Positions 28,067-34,607 of a stretch of 64,000 nucleotides of DNA are shown here, piece by piece. Every line of letters starts with the position of its first letter. The stretch's first letter is position 1. Origin of the DNA: a virus; the IMG/VR virus record IMGVR_UViG_3300013131_002268, positions 1 to 64,000 of that record; one strand, written 5' to 3'. Under the pieces are notes generated by a model. That model had not been told where the DNA came from. It saw nothing but the letters and a program-made list of their open reading frames with translations, and searched no databases. Made by a program: the position numbers and the translations under genes.

Positions 28067-28333
28067 TTACTGCCGTACTTCGTTGAGAGAGAAAATAACT
28101 TCTGCATCTTTCCAATATCCAAAGTCATAATGTTTTTTATGCCCTTTCTTTTCAAACATAAATTGCCTACACACCCCACCTTTTTTACGTATCTCAATAT
28201 ATTGCATAGTTGGGTAAAATTCAACGCTCATTCCAAGTTCATCTTTATGCCCACACACGTCAATGAAGTTATTTTCTTTATAGTCTGCGGTGATTCGCAT
28301 TCTTTCTTCTGAGTTTAATCTTAATTTTGCCAT
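28067..28333 (-). CDS. cassette gene 4: hypothetical protein
   Basis: The 88-residue protein (MAKLRLNSEERMRITADYKE) is of unrecognised family. It has three cysteines and a His/Lys-rich middle (FEKKGHKKHYDFGYWKDAEV). The unit is bounded by GTTAGCAATCTG on the start side and TTGTTGCTAAC on the end side. The ends are complementary for GTTAGCAA, and after a short mismatch again for TAAAAAATTAT. A shorter overlapping ORF in another frame was judged a shadow because the unit is centred on this one. Confidence 0.6.
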   Translation of the reverse strand: MAKLRLNSEERMRITADYKENNFIDVCGHKDELGMSVEFYPTMQYIEIRKKGGVCRQFMFEKKGHKKHYDFGYWKDAEVIFSLNEVRQ

Positions 28334-28346
28334 AATTTTTTACAGA

Positions 28347-28440
28347 TTGCTAACATGGTGTATAAGCCATGCCAATTAAAAGCCGTAGTAAATTCGATAG
28401 TTCCGAACAGGCACGGCTCATACACCTGTTCCGTTATCGG
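28347..28440. repeat. attC-like palindromic element 3
   Basis: A 17-bp imperfect inverted repeat, GGTGTATAAGCCATGCC (28357-28373) and GGCACGGCTCATACACC (28410-28426), has two mismatches. It is flanked by TTGCTAAC (28347-28354) and GTTATCGG (28433-28440). Its arms share GTATAAGCCA with element 6. The sequence is clearly richer in GC than the flanking phage DNA. Confidence 0.8.
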
Positions 28441-28444
28441 AAAT

Positions 28445-28747
28445 TCATTTTTCTTCCGACTCCTGCTCAGAAGAAGGTTCTTGCTTTTCAAAATCTTCCC
28501 TGATTTTATTTAGTCTTGCAAATTCAGACTCCCAAGCATCCAATGTCATTCCATTTACTGAAATATTTTCAAGTCTATCTCTACCATCACCATCCCAATC
28601 AATTACCACTTCTCTACTACTTCCCATTTGTCCAAGACTTCGTAGTCTTGAAAATAATTCTAATAGCGGTTTTACTGCATCATCAGAACAAGTAAATGAA
28701 ATGACATTTTGAAAAGCAATGTTTGGTGTTTTAAATTTTTGTTCCAT
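28445..28747 (-). CDS. cassette gene 3: hypothetical acidic protein
   Basis: From the ATG at 28747 the product has 100 residues (MEQKFKTPNIAFQNVISFTC). A TTG start at 28768 would add seven. The C-terminus is strongly acidic (KQEPSSEQESEEK), and a possible helical part lies around residues 30-45. The unit's ends are GTTATCGGATAGTTCATTTT and, on the other side, the complement of GTTATCGGAAATTCATTTTT. The family is not recognised. It sits between palindromic elements 3 and 4. Confidence 0.6.
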   Translation of the reverse strand: MEQKFKTPNIAFQNVISFTCSDDAVKPLLELFSRLRSLGQMGSSREVVIDWDGDGRDRLENISVNGMTLDAWESEFARLNKIREDFEKQEPSSEQESEEK

Positions 28748-28787
28748 TTTTAAATTCTTAAATGCCAACCCACGAAAAATGAACTAT

Positions 28788-28886
28788 CCGATAACACGGG
28801 TTTGGCGTAATGCCACCAGATAGTTTGTGCCTAAATTTAAAGTTCTTGCAAGGTGGCACTAACGCCAAGCCCGAAACCGTTGTGTG
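28788..28886. repeat. attC-like palindromic element 4
   Basis: This is the best palindrome of the set: CGGGTTTGGCGTAATGCCAC plus C (28797-28817) against GGTGGCACTAACGCCAAGCC plus CG (28852-28873), with one unpaired extra base and two mismatches. Flanks are CCGATAAC (28788-28795) and GTTGTGTG (28879-28886). An unpaired base in a long stem is also typical of folded attC sites. Confidence 0.85.
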
Positions 28887-28892
28887 TAATAG

Positions 28893-29108
28893 CTACGGTT
28901 TTACTATCTTGCAACTCCATCGCCAAAATTTTTGAAGGCTATCAAACCAAATATCAATTTCATCAGCAACCCAACCCTCTCCACCTAATAAGTGTTGAAT
29001 GTCGTGTTCTTTTGGTTCTAAACCTTCTCCGCTTCCAATGCTTGTACCTTCTGCCCACATTTGGTGTGCTTGGTCAAAAATTTCTGTATGTTCTCTATCT
29101 ACTGTCAT
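28893..29108 (-). CDS. cassette gene 2: small acidic protein
   Basis: The 71-residue protein (MTVDREHTEIFDQAHQMWAE) is of unrecognised family. It is acidic and Trp-rich for its size (five Trp), with no membrane segment. The unit is bounded by GTTGTGTGTAGTAG and the near-complement CTATTACACACAAC. A single small ORF exactly filling the space between two palindromes supports its reality, although it is too short for a confident call. Confidence 0.5.
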   Translation of the reverse strand: MTVDREHTEIFDQAHQMWAEGTSIGSGEGLEPKEHDIQHLLGGEGWVADEIDIWFDSLQKFWRWSCKIVKP

Positions 29109-29131
29109 CTTTCTGTTATTAAACCGCTACT

Positions 29132-29230
29132 ACACACAACAATGTGTATAAGTAATGGCACGTTAAAGTTTGTGGCATAATTCAAAGGTTCGGTGTATGT
29201 GCCACTACCCATACACTCGTCCGTTGTACA
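29132..29230. repeat. attC-like palindromic element 5
   Basis: An 18-bp imperfect inverted repeat, GTGTATAAGTAATGGCAC (29144-29161) and GTGCCACTACCCATACAC (29199-29216), has three mismatches. It is flanked by ACACACAAC (29132-29140) and GTTGTACA (29223-29230). Confidence 0.8.
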
Positions 29231-29235
29231 CAATA

Positions 29236-29649
29236 CTACTCTGTGCCTAACCTTTTAAGTTTCTGCACTAAATGTAAAGCAAGGGTCATATACTCTTTAA
29301 CTTGTTCATTTGTTGGTAGGTCATAATCGTACTCACTAATCGCTTGAAGAGTATCGCAACCACTACAACTACCGTAATAAGTGTCAGTCATTACATAATC
29401 TTCCACACTTGGTTGGTAAGTGTCAGTAGGCACAATAAATATTTGTGTACCTTGATAATCACCATCATCAATTACAGTCATTTTATCCAAAGCCCATCCG
29501 TTATAAGTGGTTGCTTCGGGTATGCACAATTCAAATATCTTCTTTACAATAGCTTCATAGCTATCGTATTCATCTTGTTTTGTCGTTTTGAAATACTCTT
29601 CAAGCTTATGCTTGTTTTCTTCCCATTGCTTTACTAATTCCGTTATCAT
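29236..29649 (-). CDS. cassette gene 1: hypothetical acidic protein
   Basis: The 137-residue protein (MITELVKQWEENKHKLEEYF) has a charged helical start and then YGSCSGCDTLQAISEYDYD in the second half, with a CxxC pair. It is acidic overall and has no signal or membrane segment. The composition suggests an accessory protein of host-genome type, and its family is not recognised. The unit is bounded by GTTGTACACAGTAC and the near-complement GTATTGTGTACAAC. It is the cassette nearest nrdA and would be read from the same direction. Confidence 0.65.
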   Translation of the reverse strand: MITELVKQWEENKHKLEEYFKTTKQDEYDSYEAIVKKIFELCIPEATTYNGWALDKMTVIDDGDYQGTQIFIVPTDTYQPSVEDYVMTDTYYGSCSGCDTLQAISEYDYDLPTNEQVKEYMTLALHLVQKLKRLGTE

Positions 29650-29681
29650 AATTTTATTTTTAATTCATTAAACCCGTACTG

Positions 29682-29737
29682 TGTACAACACTGTATAAGC
29701 CACATTAAAACGATGGCTTATACTCACCGTTATGCAC
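29682..29737. repeat. attC-like palindromic element 6 at the nrdA stop codon
   Basis: A perfect 10-bp inverted repeat, GTATAAGCCA (29693-29702) and TGGCTTATAC (29714-29723), is flanked by TGTACAAC (29682-29689) and GTTATGCAC (29729-29737). The TAA stop codon of the nrdA C-terminal gene (29730-29732 on the minus strand) lies within the right-hand GTTATGC box, so the array begins exactly at the nrdA end. Confidence 0.8.
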
Positions 29738-30344
29738 TACAACCAAAACATTCAAATGGACTATCTTTTGGTTTTTCTGGTGTTTCGTTTATTTTTGACG
29801 TTGCTAACTTTGTATTTGTATCTAATTTTGACTTACTTCTTGTGTAATAAACTCCAGTTTTAAGTCCACCTTTCCAAGCATACATTAAAGCACTGGCAAT
29901 CTTTGAATACTTAGCATCTGAGTGATATACATTTAATGATTGTGATTGGTCAACATATTTATTTCTAATTATTGATAGGTCTAATAATACTTTTTGTGGT
30001 ATCTCCCAAACATCCTTATATCGATATCTAACATCTTCTGGAATTTCCATTATGGTTTGTATACTACCCTTATTAGAAATCACCTTATCAATCATATCAG
30101 AATCCCATAAACCCAATTCAATCAATTCATTTACAAGATACTTATTAACCACTAAGAATTCACCTTGACCAACTCTTCTGGTAAATAGATTAGCTGTAAC
30201 TGGTTCAAATGATTCAAAACTACCTAATAAAATCGCAGAATTATGACTCACACAACCGTTACCTGTTATGTATTCATGAATTTCTGGTACTTCAATGTCC
30301 CATGTTGGTTTAACACCATTTTCTTTAATACTTTTAATCTTCAT
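29730..30344 (-). CDS. nrdA: split-intein C half fused to the C-terminal part of class Ia ribonucleotide reductase alpha
   Basis: The 204-residue product begins with a 35-residue intein C half: KPTWDIEVPEIHEYI is block F, and GNGCVSHN is block G with the terminal His-Asn. Ser36 is the first extein residue. The extein (169 residues, 30239-29733) reads SAILLGSFESFEPVTANLFT then RRVGQGEFLVVN, the normal continuation of the alpha subunit after the PTAS motif, and ends in CFGC, the redox pair re-reduced by thioredoxin. Trans-splicing with the upstream half at 31644-33626 would give 548+169 = 717 residues, a normal alpha length. Its ATG overlaps the endonuclease gene end by 11 bases. Its stop lies in the first cassette palindrome. 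Confidence 0.92.
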   Translation of the reverse strand: MKIKSIKENGVKPTWDIEVPEIHEYITGNGCVSHNSAILLGSFESFEPVTANLFTRRVGQGEFLVVNKYLVNELIELGLWDSDMIDKVISNKGSIQTIMEIPEDVRYRYKDVWEIPQKVLLDLSIIRNKYVDQSQSLNVYHSDAKYSKIASALMYAWKGGLKTGVYYTRSKSKLDTNTKLATSKINETPEKPKDSPFECFGCSA

Positions 30345-31560
30345 ATATTTTATTTTCTTTTAAAAAATTATTTACTCTTTCTTTATTTATTTCTAATTTA
30401 TCTGACGACCACAAAGTTAAAATTTTATACCCATGTTCTTCAGCAATTTTTATTTTATTTTTATCTTTATTTATAAAGTGAATTGCATCTTTTTTACTTC
30501 TTTTATGACACCAGTTTTCCATTAACCAGTCAGTTGAAAACTTCATATAGTTAGGGTGCCATGCTTCTCCATTATATTCTATTATTATTTTTTTACTTTT
30601 AATCGCAAAATCATATAAATATGGTCTTTTAGTATCAACATCATAAATAACTAACTCATAGTTATTTTCAACACCCATTTTAATATCACCAATTTTATAA
30701 CCACAATTAATAAGTTTTTCATAAAAAGGTTTTAAAATCTTTAACGATTCTTTACTAGCCCTACCTATTTTAACAGTTTTACTATTAATTATTTTTTCAT
30801 ATTCTATAGTAGCTTTTTCAACATCACCATCAAACTTTTTAAGAATTTTTTCAAAAGTAGTTTTAATACTTTTTTTCCTTTCTTTTAAAAGTTTATTGGC
30901 TTCGGAAACATTACCATTACATTTTTTTAATGCCCATTTATAACTAGTCGAATCTTTAGATTGTGTATAACTCAACCATTTTTTTTCACCAATTTCTTCC
31001 CCATATTTATCGATAAACTTATCATATGTGTGTTTTGATGTTTCTTGAAATTCTTTGAATTTTTCACTTCCTAATTTTTTACCATGTCTCTTTATAAAAC
31101 CTTTTAATGAAGTTGATTTTTTGGTTTTATATTCTTTAACCTTTAAAATAGATTCATCGTGTGTATAACCTTTTTTAACCCAATAGTCTATTTTATATGG
31201 TGAATTAATAAGTCTTTTTAAATCTTTTTCTTTAAATAGTTTTACACCTAAATCATTACCATATTTTAATTTATAAAATTCTTCATTAACAACAAATTGG
31301 TTATTATTTTTAAATTCGATAAATTTAAAATATCTGGCCATATTAAAATCATCAATTTCATTTAAATCATTTGTTATTTTAGTTAAGGTTAAACCGTTAT
31401 ACTTCATAAGAAGTATTCGATAAAAAAATAACATATTATTGTCAATCTCTTTATTTAAACCTAAAGTTTTTCTAATAATACATAATTCTTCACCATTTAA
31501 GTTTATTTTATCATTCTCTTTTAGGTATTTAGTAATATTTCGTTTGTAATTAAAATTCAT
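30334..31560 (-). CDS. free-standing Vsr-like homing endonuclease inside the fractured nrdA
   Basis: The 408-residue protein lies between the two intein-bearing halves of nrdA. The C-terminal third has a Vsr/EDxHD nuclease core: LYDFAIKSKKIIIEYNGEAW then H, and GYKILTLWSSDKL. Upstream are two similar blocks (GFIKRHGKKLGSEKFKEF and KFIDKYGEEIGEKKWLSY), likely DNA-binding repeats. Fractured phage genes with a split intein and such an endonuclease between the halves are a described arrangement (gp41 and NrdA/NrdJ types from ocean samples). Here it would spread the split-intein unit by cutting intein-free nrdA. The reading frame is intact. It is very Lys/Asn-rich, even by local standards. Confidence 0.85.
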   Translation of the reverse strand: MNFNYKRNITKYLKENDKINLNGEELCIIRKTLGLNKEIDNNMLFFYRILLMKYNGLTLTKITNDLNEIDDFNMARYFKFIEFKNNNQFVVNEEFYKLKYGNDLGVKLFKEKDLKRLINSPYKIDYWVKKGYTHDESILKVKEYKTKKSTSLKGFIKRHGKKLGSEKFKEFQETSKHTYDKFIDKYGEEIGEKKWLSYTQSKDSTSYKWALKKCNGNVSEANKLLKERKKSIKTTFEKILKKFDGDVEKATIEYEKIINSKTVKIGRASKESLKILKPFYEKLINCGYKIGDIKMGVENNYELVIYDVDTKRPYLYDFAIKSKKIIIEYNGEAWHPNYMKFSTDWLMENWCHKRSKKDAIHFINKDKNKIKIAEEHGYKILTLWSSDKLEINKERVNNFLKENKIYED

Positions 31561-31570
31561 ATATAATACG

Positions 31571-31627
31571 TTTTAACAGTTATTATCGTTATTATTATTA
31601 TTATATAAATATATTTAACTGTTAAAA
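31571..31627. repeat. 12-bp inverted repeat around an ATT-rich spacer
   Basis: TTTTAACAGTTA (31571-31582) and TAACTGTTAAAA (31616-31627) are perfect complements separated by 33 mostly A/T bases. It lies in the 83-base gap between the end of the nrdA N half and the endonuclease ATG. It may act as a terminator or attenuator limiting endonuclease expression, or it may be a scar of insertion. Confidence 0.6.
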
Positions 31628-31643
31628 AGTGTTATGCCCACTA

Positions 31644-33626
31644 CTATTTTTCTATAATATCATCATTTTCATTTAACTCATCGGCTCTCAACCAAACCTC
31701 TTTACCATCACGATTAACAAGAAATTTATGATTATGTGTGCATTCAAATATTTCACCATCTTCCATTTCTATTGCTAATGTTTCTACTTTACCGTTATAG
31801 ATAATATTATGTATATCCCTATATCCATATCTACTATCGACCTTTAATGGTACTTTTAATTTAAATACTTGTTGTTCATTTAGTGTTTCAATAGTTTCGT
31901 AATCAATACCGTTCATTTTTAAGATATCTTGATATGATAAAACACCCTTATCAGTCTTGATTTTACCTGTAGAAACAAAACAACTTGCAGTCGGCATTAG
32001 TCCCAATAAAAGGCTATTGTACATTGGTATTGGTTCACCCTTTTCATTTGGTGACCAACCATCAATATATGTTTCACCTCTTGAGTATCTACTACCTTCC
32101 CATGCTGGATAATTCTCACCAGTTTCTTCAGCAATTTTAGAAGATTCAAGTACCGCAGCTTTATACATTGTTTCAAAAATGTCATTATTCCATTGTTTGG
32201 CTTCTTCTGATTCATAAGATATTTTTTTCTTTGCAAAGAAATCAGCCATACCAGCAACACCGATTGCTAATGCTCTTTGGTTAACACCAGCGTTCTTACT
32301 CCATTCATCAGACCACTTATTCTTATCAATAACACGATTTAAAGCTCTAACCAGTACTCTGGTACTTTTAGCTATTGATTTCAAATCTGAATGTTCAGCT
32401 AAATTTAATGATGCTAATGTGCATTGCGGTGTGTAATTTGGTTTGCTTGCTTGAAAAATTTCTATGCAAAGATTACTTTGTTTAATAACACCAATATTGT
32501 CTTGCATGTTTCTTTTATTGGCGTTATCTTTGAACATAACATATGGCTTACCACTTTCCACTTGTGATTTAATTATCGCATCAAATATCTTTTTAGGGTT
32601 AATTGCTTTACCTATACCCAATTCAACAGCTTTATTATACTCCATAACAAATTCGTCACCATATAAGTCATATAGTGGTCTTAAACCAGCTTTTTTAATG
32701 TCGTTTGGACAGAATATATACCAATCTTCCCCTGATTGTAATTTCTCCATGAATAGGTCATTTATTACAACAGCCGTAAACAAATCTCTAGTTCTTAATT
32801 GCTCATCACCAACAGGAAGTGTTAATTCAAGAAAATCAATGATATCTCTATGCCATACTGATAGATACAAAGCACAACTTCCAGAGCGTGAACCTTGCTT
32901 ATAGAATCGCATCTTAGATTGAACCATATCAGCTAACCTTACCACACCACCAGCTTTACCATTAAAAGAACTTACATAACTATCTTTGCTTCTGATTGGG
33001 TCAATAAGTAAACCAATACCAGAACCTTCTTTTGAGGCATAAGAAATCTTTGTTAATGTTTCTTCGATTCCTTCAATAGTGTCAGATTCTAAATGAGTCA
33101 AGTTGCAGCTAATCATACCACCACGTTTTTCTATACCAGCATTGGTATATGTTGGTGTTGCAAAGTTAACCCTTTTTGAATTTAATTCGTCTAATAATTT
33201 TCTCTTTTCAATTGGTGTTTCGGATAAAAATGAAGCTACCCTATTATACATACAAGATGGTAATTCAATTGGTGAATTATCGTCACTCTTCATTGAATAT
33301 TTGGTTAAGAATGTTGTAGCACCAAAAAAGTCATAAGTTAGGTCAACCTCTTGTAATTCTTTACCTATTAGTTTTGATTGTCTACTTAACAATATTCTAC
33401 CACCTAATAATGAATAGTCTGGGTGTTGGATGATTTTATCAGCAGCTTTGAACGCTATAATTTCATCAACCTCAGTGGTTGTTATATTATCAGAAATTAA
33501 TGGTATTACCTCCTGAAATAATAAATCAGGATTAACGTTTAACCCTTTAGATTGGGTTTTAATTCTAGTCAATATTTTGTTTGGTGCAAAATTTTGTTTC
33601 GTACCGTCTCTTTTTACAATTTTCAT
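31644..33626 (-). CDS. nrdA: class Ia ribonucleotide reductase alpha, N-terminal part, fused to split-intein N half
   Basis: The 660-residue product has an ATP-cone at the N-terminus (MKIVKRDGTKQNFAPNKILT). The catalytic domain follows, with ISCNL (first redox Cys), NLCIEIFQ (Asn, thiyl-radical Cys and Glu) and QCTLASLNL (second Cys). The extein ends at residue 548 in LLGLMPTAS. Residue 549 is Cys1 of an intein N half of 112 residues (CFVSTGKIKTDKG ... block B FECTHNHKFLV ... NENDDIIEK), after which the gene stops. The missing C-terminal barrel end and CxxC tail are encoded at 29730-30344. Nucleotide reduction thus depends on trans-splicing. nrdB lies 12 bases upstream. Confidence 0.93.
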   Translation of the reverse strand: MKIVKRDGTKQNFAPNKILTRIKTQSKGLNVNPDLLFQEVIPLISDNITTTEVDEIIAFKAADKIIQHPDYSLLGGRILLSRQSKLIGKELQEVDLTYDFFGATTFLTKYSMKSDDNSPIELPSCMYNRVASFLSETPIEKRKLLDELNSKRVNFATPTYTNAGIEKRGGMISCNLTHLESDTIEGIEETLTKISYASKEGSGIGLLIDPIRSKDSYVSSFNGKAGGVVRLADMVQSKMRFYKQGSRSGSCALYLSVWHRDIIDFLELTLPVGDEQLRTRDLFTAVVINDLFMEKLQSGEDWYIFCPNDIKKAGLRPLYDLYGDEFVMEYNKAVELGIGKAINPKKIFDAIIKSQVESGKPYVMFKDNANKRNMQDNIGVIKQSNLCIEIFQASKPNYTPQCTLASLNLAEHSDLKSIAKSTRVLVRALNRVIDKNKWSDEWSKNAGVNQRALAIGVAGMADFFAKKKISYESEEAKQWNNDIFETMYKAAVLESSKIAEETGENYPAWEGSRYSRGETYIDGWSPNEKGEPIPMYNSLLLGLMPTASCFVSTGKIKTDKGVLSYQDILKMNGIDYETIETLNEQQVFKLKVPLKVDSRYGYRDIHNIIYNGKVETLAIEMEDGEIFECTHNHKFLVNRDGKEVWLRADELNENDDIIEK

Positions 33627-33638
33627 TCTTATCTTTTT

Positions 33639-34592
33639 TTAAAAATCTTCATCAAAAACACCATCCATGGATGAGGGTATCTCTACTCGTGTATATTCAC
33701 CATCTCTCTTTTCAAAGAAATTATTTTTAGCTGAAAGACCTATTCTGGCCATATACTCCAATGGATTATTAACATTAAATTCTCGTTCACAACCAAAATC
33801 ACTTAAAACAATATCTGTTACATACTGAACATATTTAACCATATCTGATTTTGTTAGTCCTTGAAGTCCGTCTGGCATACTTTCTTCAACAAAAATCTTC
33901 TCAACCTCATAACAACCAAGTATTATATTTCTAAGTTCTGATTTTGATAGTTTATAATTATCTTTTAGATATTCCTTATAAAGATTAAGAGCGAACTCAT
34001 AATGTGTTGTTTCGTCTCTAAGTATTAGTTCATTCATACTTCCAAGACCTGGCATTTTATTACGACTTCTGAACCAAAATACACCAGAAAATACGCTGGC
34101 AAATGAAATACCCTCTACACACGCAAACGCCACCAATCTATGGGCAAATGACGGGTGTTCAATCCAATTTTCAGCCCAAGCAGCTTTTTTATTAACTGCT
34201 GGATTTGTTTCCATTGAATTAAATAATGCGTCTCGTTCAATTAAGTCCTTAATATATGTATCTATTAATAATGAATATCCATTGGCATGTACTTGTTCAA
34301 TGAAAGTTTGATGACCGTAAAAATATTGGGCTTCCAATATCTCTACTTCATTTAGAAAATTAGTTGCAAGATTGTCAATGACTAAACCATCAGATATGGC
34401 AAAAAACGCCAATATATTCTTAAGATAAGTTTTTTCATTATCTTTAAGTTCATCAAACCTATCTTTACTTAGGTCTATCTCTTCAGCTACCCACGTTTGT
34501 GATTCAGCATTCTTATATCTTTCCCAAATGTCATTATGGGTTATTGGGAATATCGAATATCTCTTACCTACGTCTTTATTTCTTAAATACAT
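33639..34592 (-). CDS. nrdB: class Ia ribonucleotide reductase beta subunit
   Basis: The 317-residue protein has all ligand positions of the di-iron radical subunit: ISDGLVIDNL (Asp), LEAQYFYGHQTFIEQVHANG then YSLLIDTY (Glu, His and the radical Tyr), CVEGISFASVF (Glu) and RDETTHYEFA (Glu and His). It lacks only the long eukaryotic N-terminus. The C-terminal tail MDGVFDEDF is acidic and aromatic, as needed for docking to alpha. It pairs with the split nrdA directly downstream and supplies dNTPs for phage replication. Confidence 0.96.
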   Translation of the reverse strand: MYLRNKDVGKRYSIFPITHNDIWERYKNAESQTWVAEEIDLSKDRFDELKDNEKTYLKNILAFFAISDGLVIDNLATNFLNEVEILEAQYFYGHQTFIEQVHANGYSLLIDTYIKDLIERDALFNSMETNPAVNKKAAWAENWIEHPSFAHRLVAFACVEGISFASVFSGVFWFRSRNKMPGLGSMNELILRDETTHYEFALNLYKEYLKDNYKLSKSELRNIILGCYEVEKIFVEESMPDGLQGLTKSDMVKYVQYVTDIVLSDFGCEREFNVNNPLEYMARIGLSAKNNFFEKRDGEYTRVEIPSSMDGVFDEDF

Positions 34593-34607
34593 TATATTTT
34601 TTTTTTA

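Noticed and set aside
28021-28224. Minus-strand ORF of 67 residues overlapping cassette 4
   Set aside because: It runs through the palindromic element and overlaps the better 88-residue ORF that fills the unit.
27540-29740. CRISPR array
   Set aside because: The repeats are not identical direct repeats with short spacers. They are diverse palindromes separating ORFs of 70-137 codons.
27540-29740. Palindromes as ordinary intrinsic terminators only
   Set aside because: They lack consistent T runs and carry paired, unit-specific GTT/AAC boxes at both ends of each gene, which terminators do not need.
29730-33626. nrdA as a pseudogene broken by insertion or frameshift
   Set aside because: Both breaks fall exactly at intein splice junctions with the catalytic Cys, His-Asn and Ser in place, so a split intein explains the fracture.
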